Positions 13,231 to 20,120 of a DNA stretch of 20,768 nucleotides are shown piece after piece. The translations under genes were made by a program, and so were the position numbers. Location: IMG/VR virus record IMGVR_UViG_3300044695_001347, positions 1-20,768 of that record. One strand, given 5' to 3'. Each line of letters starts with the position of its first letter. Within the stretch, counting starts at the first letter, position 1. The DNA is from a virus. Under the pieces are notes generated by a model. It saw nothing but the letters and a program-made list of their open reading frames with translations. It was not told the origin of the DNA and ran no database searches.

Positions 13231-13647
13231 ATGATACCTATCCTAGACATTTTAAACATTGGGTCAAAGATTGTTGATAAGTTCTTTCCCGATCCAGAAC
13301 AAAAAGCCAAGGCGCAACTTGAGCTTATGAAGATGCAGCAAGATGGTGAGCTGCAAAAGATTCAAGCTGACATACAGGGAGAGCAAGAGCTGACCAAGCG
13401 CCATGTGGCGGATATGGCTTCCGACTCGTGGCTGTCAAAAAACATCCGTCCGTTGATGCTGATCTGTTTGTTTTCTGCTTACACGGTGTTCTCCGTTGCC
13501 TCGGTGTTTGATTTTGAAGCAAAGACCGCTTATGTAGAGTTGCTGGGGCAGTGGGGGATGCTAGCTTTTGGATTTTATTTTGGGTCAAGAGGCGCTGAGA
13601 AAATCGCCGAAACCATCGCAAAGGGTAAAGAAAATGGCAGCAAGTAA
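13231..13647 (+). CDS. 3-TM holin family protein
   Basis: 138 residues; GAGG at 13220-13223. The opening ILDILNIGSKIVDKFFPDPE, then KAQLELMKMQQDGELQKIQA and a long charged helix, is the hallmark of the 3TM holin family (PF11351 type), followed by SDSWLSKNIRPLMLICLFSA as the first span, a second hydrophobic stretch (TVFSVASVFDF) and a third (WGMLAFGFYFGSRGAEKIAE). The family forms the membrane lesion that lets endolysin reach the cell wall. The endolysin gene overlaps the last 14 nt. The family match is clear; the number of spans actually inserted is not directly visible. Confidence 0.82.
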   Translation: MIPILDILNIGSKIVDKFFPDPEQKAKAQLELMKMQQDGELQKIQADIQGEQELTKRHVADMASDSWLSKNIRPLMLICLFSAYTVFSVASVFDFEAKTAYVELLGQWGMLAFGFYFGSRGAEKIAETIAKGKENGSK

Positions 13648-14149
13648 TTGGGATAACGCCTTTAAGATGATGCTTGAGTCGGAAGGTGGCTACGTAAATC
13701 ATCCGTCCGACCCGGGTGGTATGACCAATCTTGGCGTTACTAAACGTGTTTGGGAAGAGTGGGTTGGGCGCGAGTCCAACGAGAAAGAGATGCGAGCTTT
13801 AACTCCTGAGCTTGTTGCTCCTTTATATAAGCGTAAGTTCTGGGATGCATGCAAGTGCGATGATCTGCCTACGGGCATTGATTACCTTGTCTTTGACTTT
13901 GCCGTCAACGCTGGCCCCGGTCGATCTGCTAAGATCCTGCAAACCGCTGTTGGTGTCCCCGCTGATGGTGGTATTGGCCCAATTACGCTTGCGGCTGTTA
14001 ATAAAGTAGACCCTGCCGAACTAGTTGAAAAGTTTAGCCAAGCCAAAGAAGACTTCTATCGCAGTTTAAACACCTTTGAAACGTTTGGTAAAGGCTGGCT
14101 TAATCGGGTCGCTGCCGTTAAAATCAAGGCAAATACGCTGCTAGGATAA
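13634..14149 (+). CDS. Endolysin, GH108-type muramidase with PG-binding domain
   Basis: 171 residues from ATG 13634, which overlaps the holin gene by 14 nt and follows AAGGG; an extension to 13568 would run through the holin gene. Residues 5-36 carry the GH108 signature: FKMMLESEGGYVNHPSDPGG then TNLGVT, with E17 of E-G-G-Y as the catalytic Glu. Residues 70-110 hold FWDACKCDDLPTGIDYLVFD and FAVNAGPGRSAKILQ. The C-terminal part (VGVPADGGIGPITLAAVN) is the PG_binding_3-type region. The length is normal for N-acetylmuramidase endolysins of this family. No signal peptide is visible, so the holin would be needed for export. Confidence 0.9.
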   Translation: MAASNWDNAFKMMLESEGGYVNHPSDPGGMTNLGVTKRVWEEWVGRESNEKEMRALTPELVAPLYKRKFWDACKCDDLPTGIDYLVFDFAVNAGPGRSAKILQTAVGVPADGGIGPITLAAVNKVDPAELVEKFSQAKEDFYRSLNTFETFGKGWLNRVAAVKIKANTLLG

Positions 14150-14152
14150 CTT

Positions 14153-16546
14153 ATGGCAATTCAGAAACTAGCGATACAGCCCGGAGTCTACAGAGAAGGC
14201 ACGTCCTACTCGGCGGAAGGTCGCTGGTTTGACTGCGATAAGATCCGTTTCCGTTCTGGGCTTGCTGAAAAGATTGGCGGGTGGATTCGTTCATCAGACA
14301 TGATGTTTGACGGCGTTGCACGTTCTCTTTGGAATTGGGTTAGCTTGGATGGTTCTAACTATTTAGGCGTAGGTACCAACCTTAAGTATTACATAGAGAA
14401 AGGTGGTTTTTACTACGACGTTACGCCCATTCGCAAAGTCGTTAACCCAATGGCGGCAAACCCATTTAAGACCGCATTTAGTACGCTCAATGGCGGCATT
14501 GGTGCAACAGACACAACGATTGTCCTTACAAGCGCAGCAAGTTTCCCAGAAGTTGGCGTTATTAAAATTGACACAGAGCAGATCCTATACAACGGGGTTT
14601 CAGGTAACTCTTTAACGGGCTGTGAGCGCGGGTACAACGGCACTACAGCAGCTGCTCATTTAACAGGTGCTAACGTTGGCTGCTCAACAATTATTGTTAC
14701 TGATAGCGCAAATGGTGCTGGGGTAAATGACTTTGTAACCTTTAGTGGCGCAACAGCTACTGGCGGAATTTCAGCCGACAGTTTAAACGCCGAACAGCAA
14801 GTCTTTAGAATTATTAGTACTAGTAGCTATACGTTTAATATAGACGGCGTTTTCTCTACAAGCGCAGCTACAGGTGGTGGTGCAGCAGTTATTGCCCAGT
14901 ACCAAGTTAATACTGGCCTTGATGTGTACGTGATTGGTACAGGTTGGGGTGCTGGAGCTTGGACTAACCCGTTAAACTTTACGCTTACCAATCCGTTTGA
15001 CACTACTAGCGGTAGCGGGACTATTGTTGTTACGCACACAGCACACGGCTTAACTAACGGTCAATACGCTAGGTTTTCTGGTGCAACGGCTGTTGGTGGA
15101 GTCCCCGCAGCCCTGCTTAATCGCACATACAATGTCACATTTATTAACGCAAACTCTTACTCTATCAGTTTGGGTAATGACGGTTACGGCAACTCCATTA
15201 CAGCCACGTCAACAGCAAATGGCGGAGGGGTTCTTTCCGCAGCTTACCAAACGGGTATTCGTGGTTGGGGCGAGGCTTCTGACACTGGTGGCGTTGGTCA
15301 ACAATTGCGTCTATGGTCTGCGGAAAACTTTGGTCAAAACCTTGTGTTCGCACCTCGTAATGGGGCTGTATATTACTGGGAAGCCGCTGCGGGGATATCT
15401 GCCCGTGGAGAGCTATTAGCCGATGCGGCAACAACAGCGGGGTTTGATGGCGATTTTGTACCAAGGGAAACATTAAAGGTTTCTGCATCATCTATTCAGC
15501 GATTTGTGATTTGTTTTGGCGCAAACTCATACGATCCATCAGATCCAGATACTGTATTTGACCCGATGCTTGTTCGTTGGTCAGACCAAGAAAACCCCTT
15601 TGAGTGGGAGCCAGCTATTACAAACCAAGCTGGTGAGTTTCGTTTGTCGCACGGCTCATCTATTGTGACGTACATTAATACTCGTCAAGAAATTTTAGTG
15701 TGGACTGATTCAGCTCTGTATTCAATGCAATACTTAGGGCCACCGTACGTGTGGGGATTTAATATTCTGATGGATGGCATTTCCATCATGTCTCCCAATG
15801 CTGTAATTACGGTTAGCAATGTTACATACTGGATGGGTGATGGTAAGTTTTATCAATACACTGGTCGGGTAGAAACATTAGCTTGTGCGTTGCGCCAATA
15901 CATTTTTAATGATCTAAACAAAGATCAGGCATATCAAGTCTTTGCTGGTGCAAATGAGGCGTATAACGAGGTATGGTGGTTCTACTGCTCAAACGGGTCA
16001 AATGTAGTCGATAAATATGTGATTTATAACTATTTGGAAAACCTTTGGTACTACGGCACAATGGGGCGCACTGCATGGCTAGATTCAAGCCTACGTCAAT
16101 TCCCACAAGCCGCTGACTACAACTACCGTATTCTTTTCCACGAAGCCAACGTAGATGACGTATCAGGGTTAACCCCAGTACCGATTAACGCACATATTCA
16201 GTCTGCCGACTTTGACGTAGGTGACGGGGATCGTTTTGCGTTTATTTGGCGCATACTGCCTGACATTAACTTTAACGGCTCAAACGTTAACCAACCTAGT
16301 GTCACGATGACGATTAAACCTCGTCGAAATTCCGGTGCGCCATATAGCCCAGCAGACACTCCTACGGTACAGAGCAATGACAACTATAGCTTAACCCGTT
16401 CGTACAACATTCAAGAGTTTGATGGTCAGGTAAATACCAGACTGCGTGGGCGGCAGATGGCACTGCGTATTGAGTCTAATACGCTAGGTGTGGCATGGCA
16501 GCTTGGTAATGTTCGTGCGGACATTAAAGTGGATGGACGTAGGTAA
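14153..16546 (+). CDS. P22 gp10-like tail hub/DNA stabilisation protein
   Basis: 797 residues; AGGA upstream of the ATG. The N-terminus reads WFDCDKIRFRSGLAEKIGGW (residues 25-44), an opening I recall for gp10-like proteins of aquatic phages. Residues 112-175 are the beta module shared with the gene at 3325. Residues about 178-243 and 288-360 are two copies of a FCCH-like domain built around VTFSGATATGG / ARFSGATAVGG. The remainder (FEWEPAITNQAGEFRLSHG, LVWTDSALYSMQYLG, YWMGDGKFYQYTG, YNEVWWFYCS) has the repeated Trp/Tyr strands of a beta-propeller like P22 gp10 or T7 gp12. The protein would form the tail hub/nozzle. It is longer than P22 gp10 (472 residues) by the inserted modules. Confidence 0.65.
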   Translation: MAIQKLAIQPGVYREGTSYSAEGRWFDCDKIRFRSGLAEKIGGWIRSSDMMFDGVARSLWNWVSLDGSNYLGVGTNLKYYIEKGGFYYDVTPIRKVVNPMAANPFKTAFSTLNGGIGATDTTIVLTSAASFPEVGVIKIDTEQILYNGVSGNSLTGCERGYNGTTAAAHLTGANVGCSTIIVTDSANGAGVNDFVTFSGATATGGISADSLNAEQQVFRIISTSSYTFNIDGVFSTSAATGGGAAVIAQYQVNTGLDVYVIGTGWGAGAWTNPLNFTLTNPFDTTSGSGTIVVTHTAHGLTNGQYARFSGATAVGGVPAALLNRTYNVTFINANSYSISLGNDGYGNSITATSTANGGGVLSAAYQTGIRGWGEASDTGGVGQQLRLWSAENFGQNLVFAPRNGAVYYWEAAAGISARGELLADAATTAGFDGDFVPRETLKVSASSIQRFVICFGANSYDPSDPDTVFDPMLVRWSDQENPFEWEPAITNQAGEFRLSHGSSIVTYINTRQEILVWTDSALYSMQYLGPPYVWGFNILMDGISIMSPNAVITVSNVTYWMGDGKFYQYTGRVETLACALRQYIFNDLNKDQAYQVFAGANEAYNEVWWFYCSNGSNVVDKYVIYNYLENLWYYGTMGRTAWLDSSLRQFPQAADYNYRILFHEANVDDVSGLTPVPINAHIQSADFDVGDGDRFAFIWRILPDINFNGSNVNQPSVTMTIKPRRNSGAPYSPADTPTVQSNDNYSLTRSYNIQEFDGQVNTRLRGRQMALRIESNTLGVAWQLGNVRADIKVDGRR

Positions 16547-16551
16547 GCTAA

Positions 16552-17232
16552 ATGGCAACCACACCAAAAGTTATACTACGCCCATCAAAAGCACCAAACT
16601 TGCCGGTTGCGCCAAGCCAGTACGCTTCGCAGTTTCATGAGCAATTTAGCAATGCTTTACGTTTGTATTTTGCTCAGGTTGATAACGTTACTGGCTCAGT
16701 ACTCAGCCCTAATGGTGGGAAGTACTTTGAAAATCCGCACATTGCTGCACGAAAAAACGGTGACTTATATGCGCTTGGTGACAACACACCGACACTCATT
16801 AGTTTTGATACGTTAGATTCAATTTCAGGGTTTACCCTAGATCCTTCGGGGTATGCAACGGCGAATCAAAACGGTGTGTACAAGATTGATTTCAGCTTGC
16901 AATTTGCTAACACAGACAACGTACAACATGATGCTTTTGTGTGGTTGCAGACCAACGGTACGGTAGTACCCGGATCATCGAGCCGTTTTACCATCCCCGC
17001 CAGAAAAAGTGCGGGTGTTTTTGGTTACGTTGTTGGGTACTCGTCACTTACATTTGAAATACAAAAAGATGATGAAATTCGTTTATGGTGGGCAACTGAG
17101 ATAGCTGCTACGTCTGGTGGGACTTTGGGCGTCTTTATGGATTCCCTTGCTGCACAGACTTCTCCCTACGTCAGACCCGCCAACCCTTCCGCAGTGGGTA
17201 GCATAGTCTTTGTGTCTAGGCTACCCGCATGA
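16552..17232 (+). CDS. Tail protein with possible C1q/TNF-like knob
   Basis: 226 residues; AGGTAAG upstream. Residues 1-50 are an N-terminal arm with a short helix (YASQFHEQFSNALRLYFAQV). Residues 65-226 form a beta-rich domain: YATANQNGVYKIDFSLQFAN, then HDAFVWLQTNGTVVPGSSS, SRFTIPARKSAG and LTFEIQKDDEIRLWWATEI. The strand order 'G.Y.I.FS....N', 'W...NG..V..S', 'I....G' and 'DEI.L.W' resembles C1q/TNF-like jelly rolls. Its place right after the gp10-like gene is where P22-type phages put the tail needle, and some needles (phage Sf6) end in such a knob. Alternatively it is a short receptor-binding fibre. Confidence 0.5.
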   Translation: MATTPKVILRPSKAPNLPVAPSQYASQFHEQFSNALRLYFAQVDNVTGSVLSPNGGKYFENPHIAARKNGDLYALGDNTPTLISFDTLDSISGFTLDPSGYATANQNGVYKIDFSLQFANTDNVQHDAFVWLQTNGTVVPGSSSRFTIPARKSAGVFGYVVGYSSLTFEIQKDDEIRLWWATEIAATSGGTLGVFMDSLAAQTSPYVRPANPSAVGSIVFVSRLPA

Positions 17233-17266
17233 TAATATTAACTAAATTGACCTGTCAGGTGGAAAT

Positions 17267-18670
17267 ATGATCCCTATCGTAGCTGGATTACTAATGGGCG
17301 CTGCAATGGGTGGCGGTATTGCTGCCTTGCAGAAGAAAAACATTCTTGAAGGCGCCCTAATGGGCGCTGCTGGCGGTGCGCTTGGTGGTGTTCTTATGCC
17401 CGCCGCTGGTGCTACTGGTGCTATGGTTCCCGCTGCCGAAGGTGCCGCTATCGCTGGTACTACTGGTACTGCTGGTGGCGCTGTCGGTGCAAGTCTTCCT
17501 CCCGCTTACCTTCCGCCTTCAACAACAGCGGAACTTGGCACTATGTTTTCTGGCGGTTCTTTACCCGGCGGTACAGCTAATTTAGGGTTCAAAATACCTA
17601 CTTCTATGGGTGGGTTGCCAGCGCCTACCGCTGCTAGTACAGGTATACCTGCTGGTACAGGCCTTACGGTTCCAACGTCTATGACAAATGCTGCTGTTGG
17701 CGCAGGTGGTTCTGGCGGCATTGGTAACTTTCTGAGCGCGAATAAAGGCGCTTTGATGGGTGGCGGTCTTGGCGGCATGATGGCTTCAGCAAATGAGCCA
17801 GAAAAGAGAAGTGAAGGTAATATCTACGACATGACTTACTCTCAAGAGCGTAACCCATTATTTGGTCAGCCCGGAGAACCAGCGTTTATTAATCAAGGCT
17901 ACAAGACCAACAGCGTCACACCAGTTGAAGACTATAAGCCTACAATGACTGCAGCAAACGGTGGCATTATTGCGCTAGCCGAAGGCGGTCAAACGGATCG
18001 TTATAAGCAACCTACAAGTACGGTAAATCCTGCAGTTGCGGCATACAACGCTAAACTAATGGAACGCGCTAACCAACAGTACAACGTCAACCTGCCTCCT
18101 GCGCCTAACCAAGTCCCCGGATCAGTAGGATATATTGCACCTCGCGTAGCCCCTGTAACAAATACATCTTCATCAGATAGCATTTCTGGTTTGACTTTTA
18201 ATCCTGTTACGCAACGGTATGAAGGTGAATTTGTTGCTCCGGGCGATAAGAAAAAAACACAGCTTGACGACGATTATAATGACCTTTATGGTAGAGACAA
18301 AGGCTATAGCCATGCTTCTGGGGACGGCGGAGGTGGTAATGCTAATGGGGGCTTAATGTCTTCATACGCCGCTGGAGGCATCTCTACTCTTGGATCTTAC
18401 TCGGATGGTGGTCAACTGCTTCGCGGCCCCGGCGATGGTGTAAGTGATTCTATACCTGCTCGAATTGGCGCTCGTCAACCTGCTCGTCTTGCTGATGGTG
18501 AGTTTGTAGTGCCTGCCCGCATTGTCTCTGAGATTGGTAATGGCTCAACTGATGCTGGCGCTAAGCAGTTGTACGCCATGATGGATCGTGTGCAGAAGAA
18601 TCGTAAGAAGACTGTTGGCAAGGGTAAGGTTGCTGTTGATGCTAAATCACGTAAATTATTGCCAGCATGA
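17267..18670 (+). CDS. Candidate internal virion/ejection protein
   Basis: 467 residues; AGGTGGA Shine-Dalgarno sequence. Residues 1-75 are Gly/Ala-rich and hydrophobic (PIVAGLLMGAAMGGGIAALQ, then GALMGAAGGALGGVLMP), the glycine-zipper character of P22 gp7 or T7 gp14-type proteins that enter the cell envelope during DNA ejection. The middle is Gly/Pro-rich and disordered, with GGIIALAEGG at 232-241. The C-terminal 90 residues (GPGDGVSDSIPARIG at 387-401, LADGEFVVPARIV, then GAKQLYAMMDRVQ) resemble the 'GPG..SDSIPA...GEFVV' ends of tape-measure-type proteins. It overlaps the next gene by 4 nt. The ejection role is inferred. Confidence 0.55.
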   Translation: MIPIVAGLLMGAAMGGGIAALQKKNILEGALMGAAGGALGGVLMPAAGATGAMVPAAEGAAIAGTTGTAGGAVGASLPPAYLPPSTTAELGTMFSGGSLPGGTANLGFKIPTSMGGLPAPTAASTGIPAGTGLTVPTSMTNAAVGAGGSGGIGNFLSANKGALMGGGLGGMMASANEPEKRSEGNIYDMTYSQERNPLFGQPGEPAFINQGYKTNSVTPVEDYKPTMTAANGGIIALAEGGQTDRYKQPTSTVNPAVAAYNAKLMERANQQYNVNLPPAPNQVPGSVGYIAPRVAPVTNTSSSDSISGLTFNPVTQRYEGEFVAPGDKKKTQLDDDYNDLYGRDKGYSHASGDGGGGNANGGLMSSYAAGGISTLGSYSDGGQLLRGPGDGVSDSIPARIGARQPARLADGEFVVPARIVSEIGNGSTDAGAKQLYAMMDRVQKNRKKTVGKGKVAVDAKSRKLLPA

Positions 18671-19071
18671 AAATACAACACGTCCCGGTAGAGTGGGTTC
18701 CTGCTATCTGGGGCAAGGTTGAGGCGTTTATTGCTTCAGCATTAGAACATTCTAAAGGCGAGTATTCTGTTGAACATGCTCAGGCATATGTAGCAAGCGG
18801 TCAGTGGGTACTTCTTATAGCAACGGAAGACGAAGAAATATGCGGTGCTGCCACGGTAAACTTTTTTAATCGCCCTACCGATAGAGTTGCTTTTATCACT
18901 ACGATTGGCGGCAAATTAATTTCTAACCAAGATACGTTTTTACAGTTAAAAGCAATACTTGTAGCGCTAGGCGCAACTACTATAGAAGGGGCTGCTCGTG
19001 AATCTATCGCCCGTCTATGGGAACGTTACGGATTTAAAGAAAAATACAGAATTCTTGGAGTAAAAATATGA
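18667..19071 (+). CDS. GNAT-like protein with degenerate CoA loop
   Basis: 134 residues, overlapping both neighbours by 4 nt (ATGA). The order fits a GNAT fold: EAFIASALEHSKGEYSV, strand QWVLLIATEDEEICGAATV (46-64), strand TDRVAFITTIGG (71-82), then LKAILVALGATTIEGAARES and ARLWERYGFKEKY (115-127), matching the 'A..LYeklGF' end of GNATs. The usual acetyl-CoA pyrophosphate loop (Q/R-x-x-G-x-G/A) is not visible; IGGKLISNQDTF stands in its place, so acetyl transfer is uncertain. Similar small proteins occur between virion genes of other aquatic phages in my memory. It may be structural or may modify a phage or host target. Confidence 0.6.
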   Translation: MKIQHVPVEWVPAIWGKVEAFIASALEHSKGEYSVEHAQAYVASGQWVLLIATEDEEICGAATVNFFNRPTDRVAFITTIGGKLISNQDTFLQLKAILVALGATTIEGAARESIARLWERYGFKEKYRILGVKI

Positions 19072-20117
19072 TCTATGACTTAGACGGTATGCTGCCCGAG
19101 CGGGCTTTTCAACGCGATGCGCGGGGCTACATCAAACCTCAAGGCGGGGGGGCAAGTACACCCGGCAATCAAAACGTTACCACAACGTCTATCCCAGAAT
19201 ACGCCCGTCCGTATGTGGAAAAAGCACTTGGTCAGATGAGTGCGTTAACGGATCTTTCGCAGAATCCGTACCAATCCTACGGTGGTCAGCGCACTGCTGC
19301 CTTTACCCCAATGCAAGCACAAGCCATGCAGAACGTGGCGGGTATGAAAACCGCAGGCCAACTAACTGATGGATCTAACCTTGCATACGGTGCTGGTCAG
19401 TACGGTGCTGGAGCTGGATCGCAGTACGCCAAAATGGCTACATCCCCCGGTAGTATTAGTCAGTATATGTCGCCGTACATGCAGAACGCTGTGGATGTGC
19501 AAAAACAAGAAGCTATTCGCGACTACCAAAAAACTATGCCAGCCGCTAACCTGCAAGCTGCTAAAGCTGGTGCCTTTGGTGGAAGCCGTCAAGCTATCAC
19601 TGATGCCGAAGCGCAGCGAAACGTTAATCAACAGCTAGGTAATATCCAAGCCACAGGCTCACAGCAAGCTTACGATAGGGCTATGCAGTCCATGCAGTTT
19701 GGCTCTAACCTTGGGATGCAAGGTGCGGGGTTGGCAAATCAGTCAGCGGGTATATTGGGTCAATTAGGTCAGGCGCAATTTGGTCAGCAACAATCTATTA
19801 CAGATGCAATGATGCGGGCCGGTGCGATGCAGCAAGGTCAAGAGCAGAAGGGACTGGACATTCAGTATCAAAATTACTTAGACAGCATGAACTACCCGTA
19901 CAAACAGCTTGGCTATATGAGCGATTTTTTCCGTGGTTTGCCAATGTCGCAGTCCTCACAATCTATGTATCAGAACCCAAGTGCTTTATCCCAAGGTGTT
20001 GGTCTAGCTACGGCAGGTTACGGCATGTATCAGATGGGCAGAAAAGAAGGTGGGCAGATCAAAGAAAGCGATGGTCTGGATACGCTCGGCTTATATAATG
20101 CGATGAGAAAGGGGTAA
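19068..20117 (+). CDS. Candidate internal virion/DNA-transfer protein
   Basis: 349 residues; ATGA overlap with the GNAT-like gene. The N-terminal region is flexible (RGYIKPQGGGASTPGNQN), then SIPEYARPYVEKALGQMSAL and a long Gln/Ala/Gly/Met-rich helical region: YQSYGGQRTAAFTPMQAQAM, SQYMSPYMQNAVDVQKQE, AAKAGAFGGSRQAITDAEAQ, LGQLGQAQFGQQQSI. The block AFGGSRQAI...AE..RN with Gln-rich helices is typical of internal virion or DNA-ejection proteins of short-tailed phages. The C-terminus has GRKEGGQIKESDG. It is not a catalytic protein as far as I can see. Role inferred. Confidence 0.57.
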   Translation: MIYDLDGMLPERAFQRDARGYIKPQGGGASTPGNQNVTTTSIPEYARPYVEKALGQMSALTDLSQNPYQSYGGQRTAAFTPMQAQAMQNVAGMKTAGQLTDGSNLAYGAGQYGAGAGSQYAKMATSPGSISQYMSPYMQNAVDVQKQEAIRDYQKTMPAANLQAAKAGAFGGSRQAITDAEAQRNVNQQLGNIQATGSQQAYDRAMQSMQFGSNLGMQGAGLANQSAGILGQLGQAQFGQQQSITDAMMRAGAMQQGQEQKGLDIQYQNYLDSMNYPYKQLGYMSDFFRGLPMSQSSQSMYQNPSALSQGVGLATAGYGMYQMGRKEGGQIKESDGLDTLGLYNAMRKG

Positions 20118-20120
20118 GTT

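Noticed and set aside
13568-13633. Longer start for the endolysin
   Set aside because: It lies fully inside the holin gene and would add residues before the usual GH108 start; ATG 13634 has its own AAGGG.
17250-17260. Palindrome ACCTGTCAGGT ahead of the gene at 17267
   Set aside because: It is short, with a 1-nt centre, not followed by a T run and not repeated elsewhere as far as I can see. Its AGGTGG part is simply the ribosome site.
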